Notes under the pieces: generated by a model
Seen by the model: only the letters and a program-made list of their open reading frames with translations
Databases searched by the model: none
Told to the model about the DNA's origin: nothing
Shown here: in pieces, positions 1-9,201 of the stretch
Layout: each line of letters begins with the position of its first letter
How positions within the stretch are numbered: position 1 is the stretch's first letter
NCBI RefSeq assembly: GCF_030814695.1
Contig: NZ_JAUSVL010000001.1
Location: 4,252,227 to 4,316,226 of the forward strand
Source of the DNA: Oligosphaera ethanolica
GTDB lineage: Bacteria; Verrucomicrobiota; Lentisphaeria; Oligosphaerales; Oligosphaeraceae
Direction of reading: 5' to 3'
DNA: 64,000 nt
Program-made: the position numbers and the translations under genes

Positions 1-10
1 TGAACGCCAA

Positions 11-838
11 GTGATGGAGAGCCGCAAGACCGCCATTGACGACTTGGCCGGCGAGCAGAAACGGCGCCTGCTGGGGCTCAATGGGCCGATGCTGCTGCTC
101 TTTTATGCCCTGTTCATGGCTCTGAAGAGTAGCGGTATGCTGGCGATCATCTCCTGGCTGGCAGTGCTGGTGGCCGCCGCCTTCATGGGCTTTGCCCTTT
201 ACAGCATGCGCACGGCACTGGCCATGCTGAAGAAAAAGGCAAACGCGACGGCCCCGGAAGCCCCGCCCGTGCCACCGCCAGCCGGCGCTGCCAAGCCGGT
301 GATGGTACCTGCCATGAAACCCGCTGCGGGACTCAAGGGCAAGAACGACCGGGGCAAAAAAACGCTCCTGCCCCAAAAATCAACCGCGAAGACAAACGGC
401 GACGACTTACCCGACAAAGATGGCGGTGCCGAAACAGCTCGGGATAATGCCGCCGCTGATACCCGCAACGACAGCGATACGAGCGGGGACAAGAAACCCG
501 CCGACGCCAGCGCCAAGGACGGGGACAAAGCCCCCGCTGACGCCAGCGCCAAGGACGGGGACAAAGCCCCCGCCAACGCCAGCGCCAAGGACGGGGACAA
601 AGCCCCTGCTGACGCCAGCGCCAAGGACGGGGACAAAGCCCCTGCTGACGCCAGCGCGAAGGACGGGGACAAAGCCCCTGCCGACGCCAGCGCCAAGGAC
701 GGGGACAAGAAACCCGCCGACGCCAGCGCCAAGGACGGCGGCACTTTGCCGTCAGTTGCGGCGAAGACTGCTGCAGCCGTGGTGACGTCGTCTGGTGGTC
801 AGGCTGGCGGCGACGGGATTTCGGTCAACAAGTCCTGA
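11..838 (+). CDS. Membrane protein with charged 12-residue repeat tail (possibly partial)
   Basis: Function not recognised. From the GTG at 11 (ATG at 14) the protein has 275 residues: a short basic/acidic start, two adjacent hydrophobic segments at about residues 26-42 and 45-64 that should form a membrane hairpin, then a Pro/Ala-rich linker and a long hydrophilic tail. The tail is built from about seven copies of the 12-mer DASAKDGDKAPA, alternating acidic and basic residues with Ala/Pro, so it is probably unstructured and exposed. The frame stays open to the left window edge, so the start may lie further upstream. It is 75 bp upstream of the histidine kinase and could be co-transcribed with it. 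Repeat number is likely to vary between strains. Confidence 0.6.
   Translation: MMESRKTAIDDLAGEQKRRLLGLNGPMLLLFYALFMALKSSGMLAIISWLAVLVAAAFMGFALYSMRTALAMLKKKANATAPEAPPVPPPAGAAKPVMVPAMKPAAGLKGKNDRGKKTLLPQKSTAKTNGDDLPDKDGGAETARDNAAADTRNDSDTSGDKKPADASAKDGDKAPADASAKDGDKAPANASAKDGDKAPADASAKDGDKAPADASAKDGDKAPADASAKDGDKKPADASAKDGGTLPSVAAKTAAAVVTSSGGQAGGDGISVNKS
485..739 (+). repeat. 36-bp in-frame tandem repeat inside the preceding gene
   Basis: About seven head-to-tail 36-bp units start at 503, 539, 575, 611, 647, 683 and 719, preceded by a partial unit at 485. Units differ only at a few sites (gct/gcc, cccct/ccccc, and an aagaaaccc variant), so the array is recent or is being homogenised. Because 36 is a multiple of three, gain or loss of units keeps the reading frame. 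Confidence 0.9.
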
Positions 839-913
839 CGCTTCGTTATCATAGTGTGCGTCCAGCATGATTTGGGCAGCACGGGGTGTGTTTCGCGATA
901 ACCCAGATGGGCA

Positions 914-2848
914 GTGACGAGCATGTTCAGCGCCTTGGTAATCTTGTTGCTGGAATTGACGGCGTTGGCCGTCTTTGTGATGATGTTGCACTGCCTGCGG
1001 CGGGTGATAGGCATTGTCCCGTTGTATCTGGTTCTTGGGACGCTGTTCATGCTGGGGCAGGCCACGTGGATTCCCGAGCTGGTTTTGGACGTCACCCCGA
1101 ACATCTGGGACACCCTCAGCTACGGCCTGCTGCTCATCCCCGTGATGAGCATGTTTCTGGTGATCTACGAGACAGAAGGGACTACGGAGGCTCAGCGTTT
1201 CATCCTCAGCATGATGGTGCTGGGTATTGGTTTTTTCTTTACGACCCGCCTGTTGTTCAGCCATTACAGCGTGGATTCTGGTTTCAAGTGGTACGACGAT
1301 TCCGACCCGTTTATGCTGGTCATGAGTTTGCAGCAGGGCATGATCGGCCTGACTTTTCTGCACCTGCTGCTTTTTTTTCTGCTGCCGATTCTCTATCAGA
1401 CCATGCGCAATCGGCAGATGCCGGTGCTGTTCTGCTTTTTCGTGAGCATGAACATGTATCTGATGTCAGCGGAGTTGCTGGTGCGCTTTTTAAGCCGGAA
1501 CGAGGCGGCGGATGTATCATGGAGCGTCGAAGCCGGCCGTTGTCTGGTCGTGACCTGGATTAGCGTCTTGACCTACCTCTACCTGCACCTTGGCCGGGCC
1601 TTGCGCATCGAGCGCCGCATTGGCGCTTTCGGCATCGTCATTGATCTTTTCAAGCACTTGCAGAGCACCAATCAGATGCGGCAATCGCTGGCGGAGTGGG
1701 CCGGGCGTTACCAGGCGGTCTTTGACAATAGCAGCGAACTGATTTTTTTGCTTGACGAGCACGGCATGGTCCTCAATGCCAACACGGCCGCCATGTCCAC
1801 CCTCCATCTGCTGCTGACACAGCCGGACTTCGTGCTGGCCAGTCAGGTCCTCGATGCCAACGACAAGCCCTTTGTCTGGAACGACGAATGGCAGCGGTTA
1901 TGGCGCGGTAGCGAGGACAAAAAAGTCGTCATGTTCACCAACATGACCCTGCTGCTGCCCGATGGCCGCCGCCGCGACGTGGACTTCAATCTCTCCCAGG
2001 CATGGGTGAATGAGAAGGCCATGGCGGTGCTGATCATGCACGACATGACCGAGCAGCGGGACAAGGAGCGCGAACACCTGAAACTCGAAGAGCAGCTCAT
2101 GCACTCGCAGCGCCTGGAAGCCGTTGGGCAGCTCGCCGGCGGCGTCGCCCACGACTTCAACAACCTCCTGCATGGCATCCTCGGCAGCATTGAGATGCTC
2201 AGCCGGCAGGACCTCACCCCGGCGTCACGAGCCATGCTTGGCAATATCGACGCGGCCAGCAAGCGTGCGGCCGAGTTGACCAGCCAGCTGCTCGGTTTCG
2301 CCCGCAGAGGCAAATTTCAGGAAGAGCTGCTGGACCTGAGTGCATTGATCACCCAGGCCGGAACGCTGTTCAATACCACCGCCAAGGGGATCGCCTTCAA
2401 GACTCTGCTCGACCCCGAGCCGATGATGATCTACGGCGATGCCGCGCAGTTGCAACAGATCATCCTCAACCTACTTTTCAACAGCAAGGACGCCGTGGCC
2501 GAACTCAGCGGCGAGAAGCGCATCGTCTTGCGCGCGGAACAGGCTCACGAAGACATGCCGGAATGGGACAAGCGGCCCCAGCGCGACGCGAAAGCCGGCG
2601 ATTTCGTCTGCATCAAAGTGCGCGACAATGGCTGCGGCATCCCCCCGGCCTTGGTCGGCCATATTTTCGATCCCTTTTTCACCACCAAAGGCCCGCACAA
2701 AGGAACCGGCATGGGGCTGGCGATGGTCTATGGCTGTGTCACCCACCACCAAGGCTGGCTGGATGTAAAAAGCCAAGTCGGCCAGGGAACCGAATTCACC
2801 GTCTTTTTACCCAAAGCCCGCAAAGGCAAGAAGGTCGGTGAGCGTTAG
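914..2848 (+). CDS. Sensor histidine kinase with seven-helix membrane domain and PAS-like domain
   Basis: The product is 644 aa from GTG 914; ATG 923 is an alternative start three residues in. About seven hydrophobic segments (roughly residues 5-27, 32-50, 68-85, 97-115, 140-162, 168-190, 208-226) form an unfamiliar membrane sensor. A PAS-like region follows (about 262-385), then a dimerisation/phosphoacceptor domain with [13 protein letters not shown], placing the acceptor His at 413, and an HATPase domain with [17 protein letters not shown] and [11 protein letters not shown]. This is the HWE/NtrB-like 'HDFNN' kinase type that autophosphorylates and passes phosphate to a separate regulator. 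No receiver domain is fused and no regulator gene is adjacent, so it is an orphan kinase here. The signal sensed is unknown. Confidence 0.88.
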   Translation: MTSMFSALVILLLELTALAVFVMMLHCLRRVIGIVPLYLVLGTLFMLGQATWIPELVLDVTPNIWDTLSYGLLLIPVMSMFLVIYETEGTTEAQRFILSMMVLGIGFFFTTRLLFSHYSVDSGFKWYDDSDPFMLVMSLQQGMIGLTFLHLLLFFLLPILYQTMRNRQMPVLFCFFVSMNMYLMSAELLVRFLSRNEAADVSWSVEAGRCLVVTWISVLTYLYLHLGRALRIERRIGAFGIVIDLFKHLQSTNQMRQSLAEWAGRYQAVFDNSSELIFLLDEHGMVLNANTAAMSTLHLLLTQPDFVLASQVLDANDKPFVWNDEWQRLWRGSEDKKVVMFTNMTLLLPDGRRRDVDFNLSQAWVNEKAMAVLIMHDMTEQRDKEREHLKLEEQLMHSQRLEAVGQLAGGVAHDFNNLLHGILGSIEMLSRQDLTPASRAMLGNIDAASKRAAELTSQLLGFARRGKFQEELLDLSALITQAGTLFNTTAKGIAFKTLLDPEPMMIYGDAAQLQQIILNLLFNSKDAVAELSGEKRIVLRAEQAHEDMPEWDKRPQRDAKAGDFVCIKVRDNGCGIPPALVGHIFDPFFTTKGPHKGTGMGLAMVYGCVTHHQGWLDVKSQVGQGTEFTVFLPKARKGKKVGER

Positions 2849-2951
2849 TGTAGATGATGTCTGACAAAGCGCTCCCGCCGGGACCTGTCTGGTTGACTTG
2901 CGGCGAATGGCGCCGGCTCGGCCAGACCGAAGAATAAGCAAGGAGGACGAG

Positions 2952-4094
2952 ATGTCACTGTTAATCCAGCATGCCCACGTGATTTCCCCCGATGTGGATC
3001 TGCCCGATGCGGCACTTGAGATAGCCGGCGCTAAGATCAAGCGGGTGATCCCCGCCGGGAAGGCCCTTCCTGCCTGTTCCGAGACCTACGATGCCCAGGG
3101 CATGCGCGTGGTGCCGGGCTTCATCGACACGCATTGCCACGGTGGCATGGGGCACGACGTCACCAGTGAAGATCCGGCGGCTATGCCGATCATCGCCGAG
3201 GCCAAGTTGCGGGAGGGCGTGACCTCCATGTGCCCGACAACGCTGACGCTGTCCGAGGAGATGCTGGCGAAGAGCCTGCGCAACATTGAGGCATACCGCC
3301 GTTCGCCCAGCCACGCGAAGATACTCGGCACGCATTTGGAGGGGCCCTTCATCAATCCCGAGTGTATTGGTGCGCAGAACCCCGCCTACGTTCGCAAGCC
3401 CGACATGAAGGAAGTGTTGCGGCTGTGCGAGATTTCGCCGGTGTCGCTGGTCACCTACGCCGTAGAAATGGCCGGCAGTCTGGAACTGACCGAACAGCTG
3501 GTGGCCGCCGGCATCTGTCCGAGCTGCGGTCACACCAACGCCACCTACGCGCAATTCCAGGCTGGCCGGCAACGCGGCCTCAAACGCTTGACCCACTTCT
3601 GCAATCAGATGACCAAGCTGCATCATCGCGAAGTCGGCATGGTCGGCGCCGGTCTCTATGACGACGACGTGGCCATCGAAATGATCTGCGACAAAATACA
3701 TCTCTGCCCCGAGATGATCCGGCTGGCCTTCAAGGTCAAGCCCATTGCGAAGATCCTGCTGATGACTGACGCCATGGAGGCTACGGGGCTCCAGGACGGC
3801 AACTACCACCTCGGCGGGCTGGCGGTGGTGGTCAAGGACGGCGCCGCGAGGCTGGAATTCAATGGCGCGCTGGCTGGCAGCACCCTGCGCTTCAATGTCG
3901 CGCTCAAGAATATCGCCGAAGTCACCGGCAAGCCCCTCTGCGAGTTGATCCGGACGACCTCGCTTAACCAGGCCGAGTCACTGGGAATCAAGGGCCTCGG
4001 ACGGTTGGAAAAGGGCTACGCCGCCGATATTACCGTGCTTGACGACGATTATGCGGTGCGGGCCGTCTTCGTCGATGGCGTGAGGAAGGTCTAA
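2952..4094 (+). CDS. nagA: N-acetylglucosamine-6-phosphate deacetylase
   Basis: The 380-aa product matches the usual NagA length (about 380). It is a cytoplasmic metal-dependent amidohydrolase that converts GlcNAc-6-P to GlcN-6-P and acetate, feeding glycolysis or wall and LPS precursor synthesis. Visible motifs are the first metal site GFIDTHCHGG, the catalytic LGTHLEGPFINP, the SCGHTNATY and LTHFCNQM metal/substrate loops, and MTDAMEATG with the catalytic Asp. The start at 2952 is set by AGGAGG at 2941; an in-frame extension to 2898 lacks homology. No nagB lies next to it. It is followed 123 bp later by dxs on the same strand. Confidence 0.95.
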   Translation: MSLLIQHAHVISPDVDLPDAALEIAGAKIKRVIPAGKALPACSETYDAQGMRVVPGFIDTHCHGGMGHDVTSEDPAAMPIIAEAKLREGVTSMCPTTLTLSEEMLAKSLRNIEAYRRSPSHAKILGTHLEGPFINPECIGAQNPAYVRKPDMKEVLRLCEISPVSLVTYAVEMAGSLELTEQLVAAGICPSCGHTNATYAQFQAGRQRGLKRLTHFCNQMTKLHHREVGMVGAGLYDDDVAIEMICDKIHLCPEMIRLAFKVKPIAKILLMTDAMEATGLQDGNYHLGGLAVVVKDGAARLEFNGALAGSTLRFNVALKNIAEVTGKPLCELIRTTSLNQAESLGIKGLGRLEKGYAADITVLDDDYAVRAVFVDGVRKV

Positions 4095-4217
4095 ACCCGA
4101 CACGCCAGGGCGCCGCCGACCACTGGCGTCGCCCGGCGGCACCAGCGGGGCTTGCCCCGCCGCAGCGTTTTTTTGCCACTGCCTTTTGCCTGTTGACGAG
4201 GACTGCCAACCACCATT

Positions 4218-6062
4218 ATGCTTGAAACCATCCATAGCCCCCACGACTTGAAGAAGTTGCCGGTTGACGCGTTGCCGGCCCTGGCCGCCGAGATTCGCCA
4301 GGAATTACTGGCAGTGGTATCCCGCCATGGCGGCCACTTGGCATCCAATCTCGGGGTGGTCGAGTTGGTGCTGGCGCTGCATTACGTCTTTGATTTTGCC
4401 CAAGACGCGCTGGTGTTCGACACCGGCCACCAGTGTTATGTGCACAAGCTACTGACGGGGCGGGGCGAGCGTTTTCAGCAGCTGCGCCAAGCCGACGGCT
4501 GCTGCGGTTTTCCGTTGCGCGCGGAGAGCCCCTACGACTGCTTTGGCACGGGGCACAGCGGCACGGGCATCTCGGCGGCGCTGGGCCTGGCCGCCGCGCG
4601 GGACAACGCGCACGGTCACCGCAAAGTCGTGACCATTCTGGGCGATGGCGCCCTCGGCTGCGGTAGTTCCTTCGAGGGGCTGAACAACATCTCGGTAACG
4701 ACCAAGGACTTCATTCTCGTCCTCAATGACAACAAGATGTCCATATCGCCCAACGTCGGCGCCTTTTCCCGTTGTTTGAGCCGGGTGATCTCAACGAAGA
4801 GTTACAACAGCTTCAAGGCCTTTTGCCGCAATGCCCTGCTGCGGGTGCCTTTTGCGGGCCGGCGCCTGAAGGGTTGGATCAGCCATCTGGAGGGCGCGAC
4901 CAAATACCTGCTGGTTCCCAGCGCGATCTTCGAGGAGCTCGGCTTGCGCTACTTCGGGCCTTTGGACGGGCACGACTTGCCTGAGCTGGTCCGGACTTTC
5001 CAGCGCATCAAGCATTTGCGCCAGCCGCTGTTGTTGCATGTGCTGACGACCAAGGGCAAAGGCTACCCCGCTGCGGAACAAAACCCGGCCTGCTACCATA
5101 GCACCCCGGCATTCGATCAGAGTAATGCCAAGCCGACCAAAAAGAACGCCGGGCCGACGTTTTCCACGGCCTTCGGGCAGGCGTTACAGGCGTTGCGGGC
5201 GGACGACCCGCAGCTGTTGGCTATTACTGCGGGCATGCCCGAGGGCACCGGCCTGCTCGATTTCAGCCAGAACTACCCTGAGTCATTTTTTGACGTGGGC
5301 ATCTCCGAGGGGCATGCCGTTGCTTTTGCCGCCGGGCTGGCGGCCGGCGGGCGGCGGCCGGTCTTCGCCGTATATGCCAGTTTCTCCCAGCGGGCGATGG
5401 ACTACGTTTTTCATGACGTCTGCCTGCAGAAATTGCCAGTACTGCTTTGTTTGGACCGCGCCGGCGTGGTTCAGGACGGGCCGACGCACCACGGCATCCA
5501 GGACCTGGCCTTCTGGCGGACGCTGCCGAATCTGGCCGTGCTGCAGCCCTGCGATGCCGAGGAACTGCAGGCGATGTTGGCTCTGGCCCTGACGCGACAG
5601 CACGCGGTGATCCTGCGCTATCCGGCCGGGTCAGCCAGCGCCCTCGCGGACTCCCACGCCGACTACGCCTGGGGGCGCGCGGAAGTGCTGCGCCGAGGGG
5701 GCCGCCTGGCGCTGTGGGCCGTCGGCCGGGAAGTACAGACGGCGCTGGCCGCGGCTGATATCCTGGCAGAGCAGGGCGTGCCCATCACCGTGGTCAACAC
5801 CCGTTTTGTCATGCCCTTCGATGAGGCCTTGATGCGTCAACAGCTCGATGACGGTATGCGCGTGGTCACCTTGGAAGACCACAATATTGCCAGCGGCTTC
5901 GGCAGCATTGCCAAAGAGTTTTTCGCGGGTCATGCCAGTGGGCGGATAGAGAAGCTGGGCTGGCCCAACGAGGTCCTCGGCTGGGGCAGCCCGGCCGGGT
6001 TGCGCGAACGCTATGGGCTGACGGCCGCCGCCATCGCTGAACGCCTGCGGGCGCTTCTCTGA
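4218..6062 (+). CDS. dxs: 1-deoxy-D-xylulose-5-phosphate synthase
   Basis: Thiamine-diphosphate enzyme that condenses pyruvate and glyceraldehyde-3-phosphate, the first step of MEP isoprenoid synthesis and a source of thiamine and pyridoxal precursors. At 614 aa it has the normal family length. Seen in order: RHGGHLASNLG and TGHQCYVHKLLTG (substrate and ThDP histidines), GHSGTGISAALGLA, the ThDP/Mg motif GDGALGCGSSFEGLNN..LNDNKMSIS, the transketolase pyrimidine domain with GISEGHAVAFAAGLA (catalytic Glu) and DRAGVVQDGPTHHG, and a C-terminal domain. GDGALGCG differs from the common GDGAMTGG but keeps the metal ligands. Its stop codon abuts the stop of the convergent mutM fragment. Confidence 0.95.
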   Translation: MLETIHSPHDLKKLPVDALPALAAEIRQELLAVVSRHGGHLASNLGVVELVLALHYVFDFAQDALVFDTGHQCYVHKLLTGRGERFQQLRQADGCCGFPLRAESPYDCFGTGHSGTGISAALGLAAARDNAHGHRKVVTILGDGALGCGSSFEGLNNISVTTKDFILVLNDNKMSISPNVGAFSRCLSRVISTKSYNSFKAFCRNALLRVPFAGRRLKGWISHLEGATKYLLVPSAIFEELGLRYFGPLDGHDLPELVRTFQRIKHLRQPLLLHVLTTKGKGYPAAEQNPACYHSTPAFDQSNAKPTKKNAGPTFSTAFGQALQALRADDPQLLAITAGMPEGTGLLDFSQNYPESFFDVGISEGHAVAFAAGLAAGGRRPVFAVYASFSQRAMDYVFHDVCLQKLPVLLCLDRAGVVQDGPTHHGIQDLAFWRTLPNLAVLQPCDAEELQAMLALALTRQHAVILRYPAGSASALADSHADYAWGRAEVLRRGGRLALWAVGREVQTALAAADILAEQGVPITVVNTRFVMPFDEALMRQQLDDGMRVVTLEDHNIASGFGSIAKEFFAGHASGRIEKLGWPNEVLGWGSPAGLRERYGLTAAAIAERLRALL

Positions 6063-6207
6063 TCAGCGCTTTTTGGGGCTGGCCGGCGGCGTCACCGCCG
6101 ACGCCACGGGCTGGCATTTCGGGCAGAAGAAGCTTGAGCGGCCGCCGATCACCGTCCGTTCAATGATCGTGCCACAGCGCCGGCAGACTTCGCCTGCGCG
6201 GTCATAG
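6063..6207 (-). pseudogene. mutM: 3' fragment of mutM (zinc-finger end), cut off by an IS
   Basis: Read on the minus strand this stretch encodes the last 48 or so residues of formamidopyrimidine-DNA glycosylase: [18 protein letters not shown] then [13 protein letters not shown] and a short tail ending at the stop at 6065-6063. The four cysteines are the DNA-binding zinc finger of Fpg. It continues exactly, in frame, from the 5' fragment that ends at 8366 once the IS and one ATAG copy are removed. It has no start or ribosome site of its own, so it should not be translated as MutM. Confidence 0.92.
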
Positions 6208-6336
6208 CCCATCTTTCTCACTTGATTTTATTCAAAAAAAGTTTTCCTGCGTGAGACCGGCCCCCGGCCCGCTGACGCTGTGCGTAGGGGTGGGCGGAAG
6301 CGCTTTTGTTGTGCCTTTTCAATGTGCTGTTATAGC

Positions 6337-6364
6337 TTGAACTTTTTAATCTTATTGCTAGTCT
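6337..6364 (+). promoter_or_regulatory. Candidate promoter of the IS transposase
   Basis: TTGAAC at 6337-6342 and TAGTCT at 6359-6364 are separated by 16 bp in a short AT-rich stretch, 44 bp before the transposase ATG. They fit a sigma70-type promoter inside the left IS end. Matched by eye only. Confidence 0.35.
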
Positions 6365-6407
6365 ATTTGCGAATACATACTAGAAACCTTCACTGCAAAG
6401 GCACAAA

Positions 6408-8273
6408 ATGTATTTTCGCGAAAAGACAAGCACCAACGGCACTCTCCTTCTTCAGTTGGTCCGCGGTAGTCGCGGACTTGACGGCAAGGTGCGCCAGCAG
6501 GTTCTCTTGTCTCTTGGGGGATGCGTCATACCCGACGTGTTCCGTCGCGAGATCGCCCATAACATCGAAGCCATTGTTTCCGGTCAGCAGTCGCTTCTGC
6601 CCATGAAGCCAGAAGTGGCGTCCTGGTCGGACCTGATCATTGACAAGATGAAATCCGAAGGCAAGCTTGATCTTGTCAGGAGCAGCGTCACAAGGAATGT
6701 ACCGGTCGGCGGCATCGCCGACGGCGTACTTCTTGATGAGGTCAGCCACGAGGACACCAGGCAGATTGGCGTTCTGCTGCCGCTCAAGCGGGCGTGGGAA
6801 AGCCTTGGCCTGTCGGACTTCCTTGCGTCGCGAGGCATGCCAGCCCGACGCATACACGCCGCGCAGGCATGCGTTTTCAACCGCCTTGTCGAGCCATGCA
6901 GCGAGCACGAACTTCCGTCGTGGCTGCAGACCGTGGCCATGGACGAACTTCTCAATGACACGTTTGGCTTTTACGGCAAGGAAATTTTCTACAGAGCTGG
7001 CGATGATCTGCTTGAGCATAGTGTTGAGCTCACCAGGCACTTGCGGGCGCGCGAGGAAAACCTGTTCAACTTGGGAAACACAATTTTTCTGTATGACCTG
7101 ACCAATAGCTATTTTGAGGGCGGCTGCACGGAAAATCCCAAGGCCAAGCGAAGTGCCAACAGCAAGGAGAAGCGAACGGACTGTCCCTTGCTTTCGGTTG
7201 GTCTTGTCCTCAACGCGGAGGGTTTTCCTGTCGTGCACAAGGTCTTTCCCGGAAACACCAGTGATAGCAAGACCATTCTGGACATCGTGTCTTCGCTGCA
7301 AAGGGAGACTGGTGACACAAGACGTCCGACCGTGGTGTTGGATGGCGGCATTGCCACTCAAGCCAACCTCAAGACCCTGCTGGAGAACAACTACGACTAT
7401 GTGGTGAATGGCAAACGAACGACACGCCAGAATTTTGCCGAGGACTTCAAGCGGCGGGAGGCCTTCCAAACCGTCAAGGGGCGCGACGACAAAAAGCCGG
7501 TCTTCGTGAAGCGCATATGGGGCGAGGGGGAGGTTGTCCTGCTTTGCCGAAGCGAAGACCGAAAGGCAAAAGAAGACGCGATAGTCAGCAAGACGGAAGA
7601 ACGATACCTTGAGGCGCTGCGAAAGCTGGCCGGAAGAATTGAGAAGAAGGACGGGAAACTGCACTTGGACAGCAGCGGAGGGCGGGCAAACGTGGACAGG
7701 TGCATTGGGAAAATAGCGTCGCGATATACCAGGGCCTCCAAGTTTTATACCGTCAGATACAATGAGGACCAGCAGCTTCTATCCTGGACCAGGGACGAGG
7801 ATAAATACCAGGAGGACGCCAGCCTGCATGGATGCTATCACCTGAGGACAAGCCGCAAAGACCTGTCAAATGACGAAATATGGCTCATCTACATCATGCT
7901 GACGCGGGTTGAAACGGCCTTCCACCTCCTCAAGGGGGAACTGGGGTTACGTCCGTTTTATCACTGGAAAGAAGACCGGTGCGATGCACACATCTGGATC
8001 ACCGTGCTCGCCTATCACCTATTGCGTTGGATAGAGTATTCCCTGAAGCTGGCTGGCGTGGACTGCACGTACCAGGAAGTCCGCAGGCTGCTGCAGACCC
8101 ATTGCTACACGACCATCAACCTTCCTTGCCGCAATGGAAGGAAATATCACGTCCGGCGCCCAGGAAAGCCCGACGAAAGGCAGAAAATGATCTACAGCGC
8201 TCTCGGCATAGACGTGAGCGCGCTGCCAGTACGGAAAGTGGTCGTGGAGTCGTCGCCGGCTGGTGAGGCCTAA
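6408..8273 (+). CDS. DDE transposase, IS1634/IS4 superfamily
   Basis: The 621-aa protein should cut and paste the surrounding element at its 16-bp terminal repeats. An RNase-H-like catalytic core is visible: first Asp at about 230 in FLYDLTNSYFEG, second Asp at about 312 in VVLDGGIAT, then a long insertion (beta-strand type, about 320-490), and the Glu at about 502 in LTRVETAFHLLKGELG followed by a HIWITVLAYHLLRW helix. The N-terminus MYFREKTS resembles the short N-terminal module of IS1634 transposases. The frame is uninterrupted and the start ATG is the first in the element. Confidence 0.9.
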   Translation: MYFREKTSTNGTLLLQLVRGSRGLDGKVRQQVLLSLGGCVIPDVFRREIAHNIEAIVSGQQSLLPMKPEVASWSDLIIDKMKSEGKLDLVRSSVTRNVPVGGIADGVLLDEVSHEDTRQIGVLLPLKRAWESLGLSDFLASRGMPARRIHAAQACVFNRLVEPCSEHELPSWLQTVAMDELLNDTFGFYGKEIFYRAGDDLLEHSVELTRHLRAREENLFNLGNTIFLYDLTNSYFEGGCTENPKAKRSANSKEKRTDCPLLSVGLVLNAEGFPVVHKVFPGNTSDSKTILDIVSSLQRETGDTRRPTVVLDGGIATQANLKTLLENNYDYVVNGKRTTRQNFAEDFKRREAFQTVKGRDDKKPVFVKRIWGEGEVVLLCRSEDRKAKEDAIVSKTEERYLEALRKLAGRIEKKDGKLHLDSSGGRANVDRCIGKIASRYTRASKFYTVRYNEDQQLLSWTRDEDKYQEDASLHGCYHLRTSRKDLSNDEIWLIYIMLTRVETAFHLLKGELGLRPFYHWKEDRCDAHIWITVLAYHLLRWIEYSLKLAGVDCTYQEVRRLLQTHCYTTINLPCRNGRKYHVRRPGKPDERQKMIYSALGIDVSALPVRKVVVESSPAGEA

Positions 8274-8365
8274 ACGCCCCGTTCATTCATGACTCAAGGG
8301 GGAGATGTGAAAATTTTGTTGTGCCTTCCCAGCCTCAAAAAGGGGGCAAAAGTGAGAAAGATGGG

Positions 8366-9097
8366 ATAGACCCGCAGCTTGACGGCGAAGCCACCTTCAC
8401 TGCCATCGAGGGTTCTGAAGTCGCTGATGGTCGTGCCGCCGGCGGCGATGGCTTCCCGTAGCACTTTGCGGATGGCCCGGGCCAGCCGTCCGCACTGTTC
8501 TTCGTCCAGGTTCTGCGCCGGCGACTGTGGCGCAATACCGGCGCGGAATAGCGCTTCGCTGGCGTAGATATTGCCCACGCCGACGACCTGCTGTTGGTCC
8601 ATGATGAGCGCCTTGATGGGGCAACGCCGGCCCCGGCTGGCCGCGAAGAGCCAGGCCGCATTGAACTGGCTTGACAGTGGCTCCGGCCCCAACGCGGCCA
8701 GCGCCGCCGGCCAACGGCGAAAGTATCGCCCCGGGCAGAGCCTGATCTGGCCGAAGCGCCGCGGGTCGCAGAAGCGCAGGACGCGGCCGTCGGTGAGGAC
8801 CCAGCGGGCGCGCACGTGCTTGGCGCCACAGCTGTCGTCAGGGTTGGCGGCGAGGACAAAATAGCCCGTCATGCCCAGGTGGATGATCAGGCCGTCGCCT
8901 TCGGCGAAAAGCATCAGGAGGTACTTGGCCCGGCGGCGGACGGCGATGATGCGGCGCTGGCGGCAGAACGCGTCGAGCTCGTCGCTGCCGGTGCCGCGGC
9001 GGAGCTTGCCGCAGCTTTCGGCGCTGGCGATGCTGGTGCCGATGAGCGCGCCGGCCAGGTGCCGGCGCACGGTTTCGACTTCGGGCAGTTCGGGCAT
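8366..9097 (-). pseudogene. mutM: 5' part of mutM (formamidopyrimidine-DNA glycosylase), interrupted by IS
   Basis: The fragment begins MPELPEVETVRRHLAG, the Fpg/Nei signature with catalytic Pro2 and Glu3. It has the IIHLGMTGYF, CDPRRFGQI and VGVGNIYASEALFRAG motifs of an 8-oxoguanine glycosylase/AP lyase, and it reaches GGFAVKLRVY at 8366. The frame then runs 24 codons into the IS to a stop at 8294, so a truncated 267-aa protein without the C-terminal zinc finger could be made. In studied Fpg proteins the zinc finger is needed for DNA binding, so loss of base-excision repair of 8-oxoG is expected. It lies downstream of the MscS gene on the same strand. Confidence 0.95.
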
Positions 9098-9201
9098 GCT
9101 ACGTGCTTTCTGCGTGCTGGGGCCTGCATGTGAAACGGCCCACGCGCGCCTGGGTATGGGCTTGCGGGGCCGCTGTGCTGCGCTTGCTTACGACTGGGCC
9201 G

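Larger units (their letters stand above)
6208..8365 (+). mobile_element. Complete insertion sequence, IS1634/IS4-like, inserted in mutM
   Basis: The element is 2158 bp. Its ends are perfect 16-bp inverted repeats: CCCATCTTTCTCACTT at 6208-6223 and its complement at 8350-8365. It is flanked by a direct duplication ATAG (6204-6207 and 8366-8369). It carries one transposase gene (6408-8273). Intact ends, an intact transposase and an exact target duplication indicate a recent, probably still mobile insertion. The family call rests on the transposase; IS1634 members often make longer duplications, so another IS4-superfamily group is possible. Confidence 0.95.

Noticed and set aside
199..744. Antisense frame opposite the 12-residue repeat gene
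   Set aside because: Mirror of the repeat (SLALASAGALSP units); no start signal, and the plus-strand frame has membrane segments and repeat logic.
6280..6606. Second small gene at the left end of the first IS
   Set aside because: The frame overlaps the transposase out of frame and has no recognisable features.
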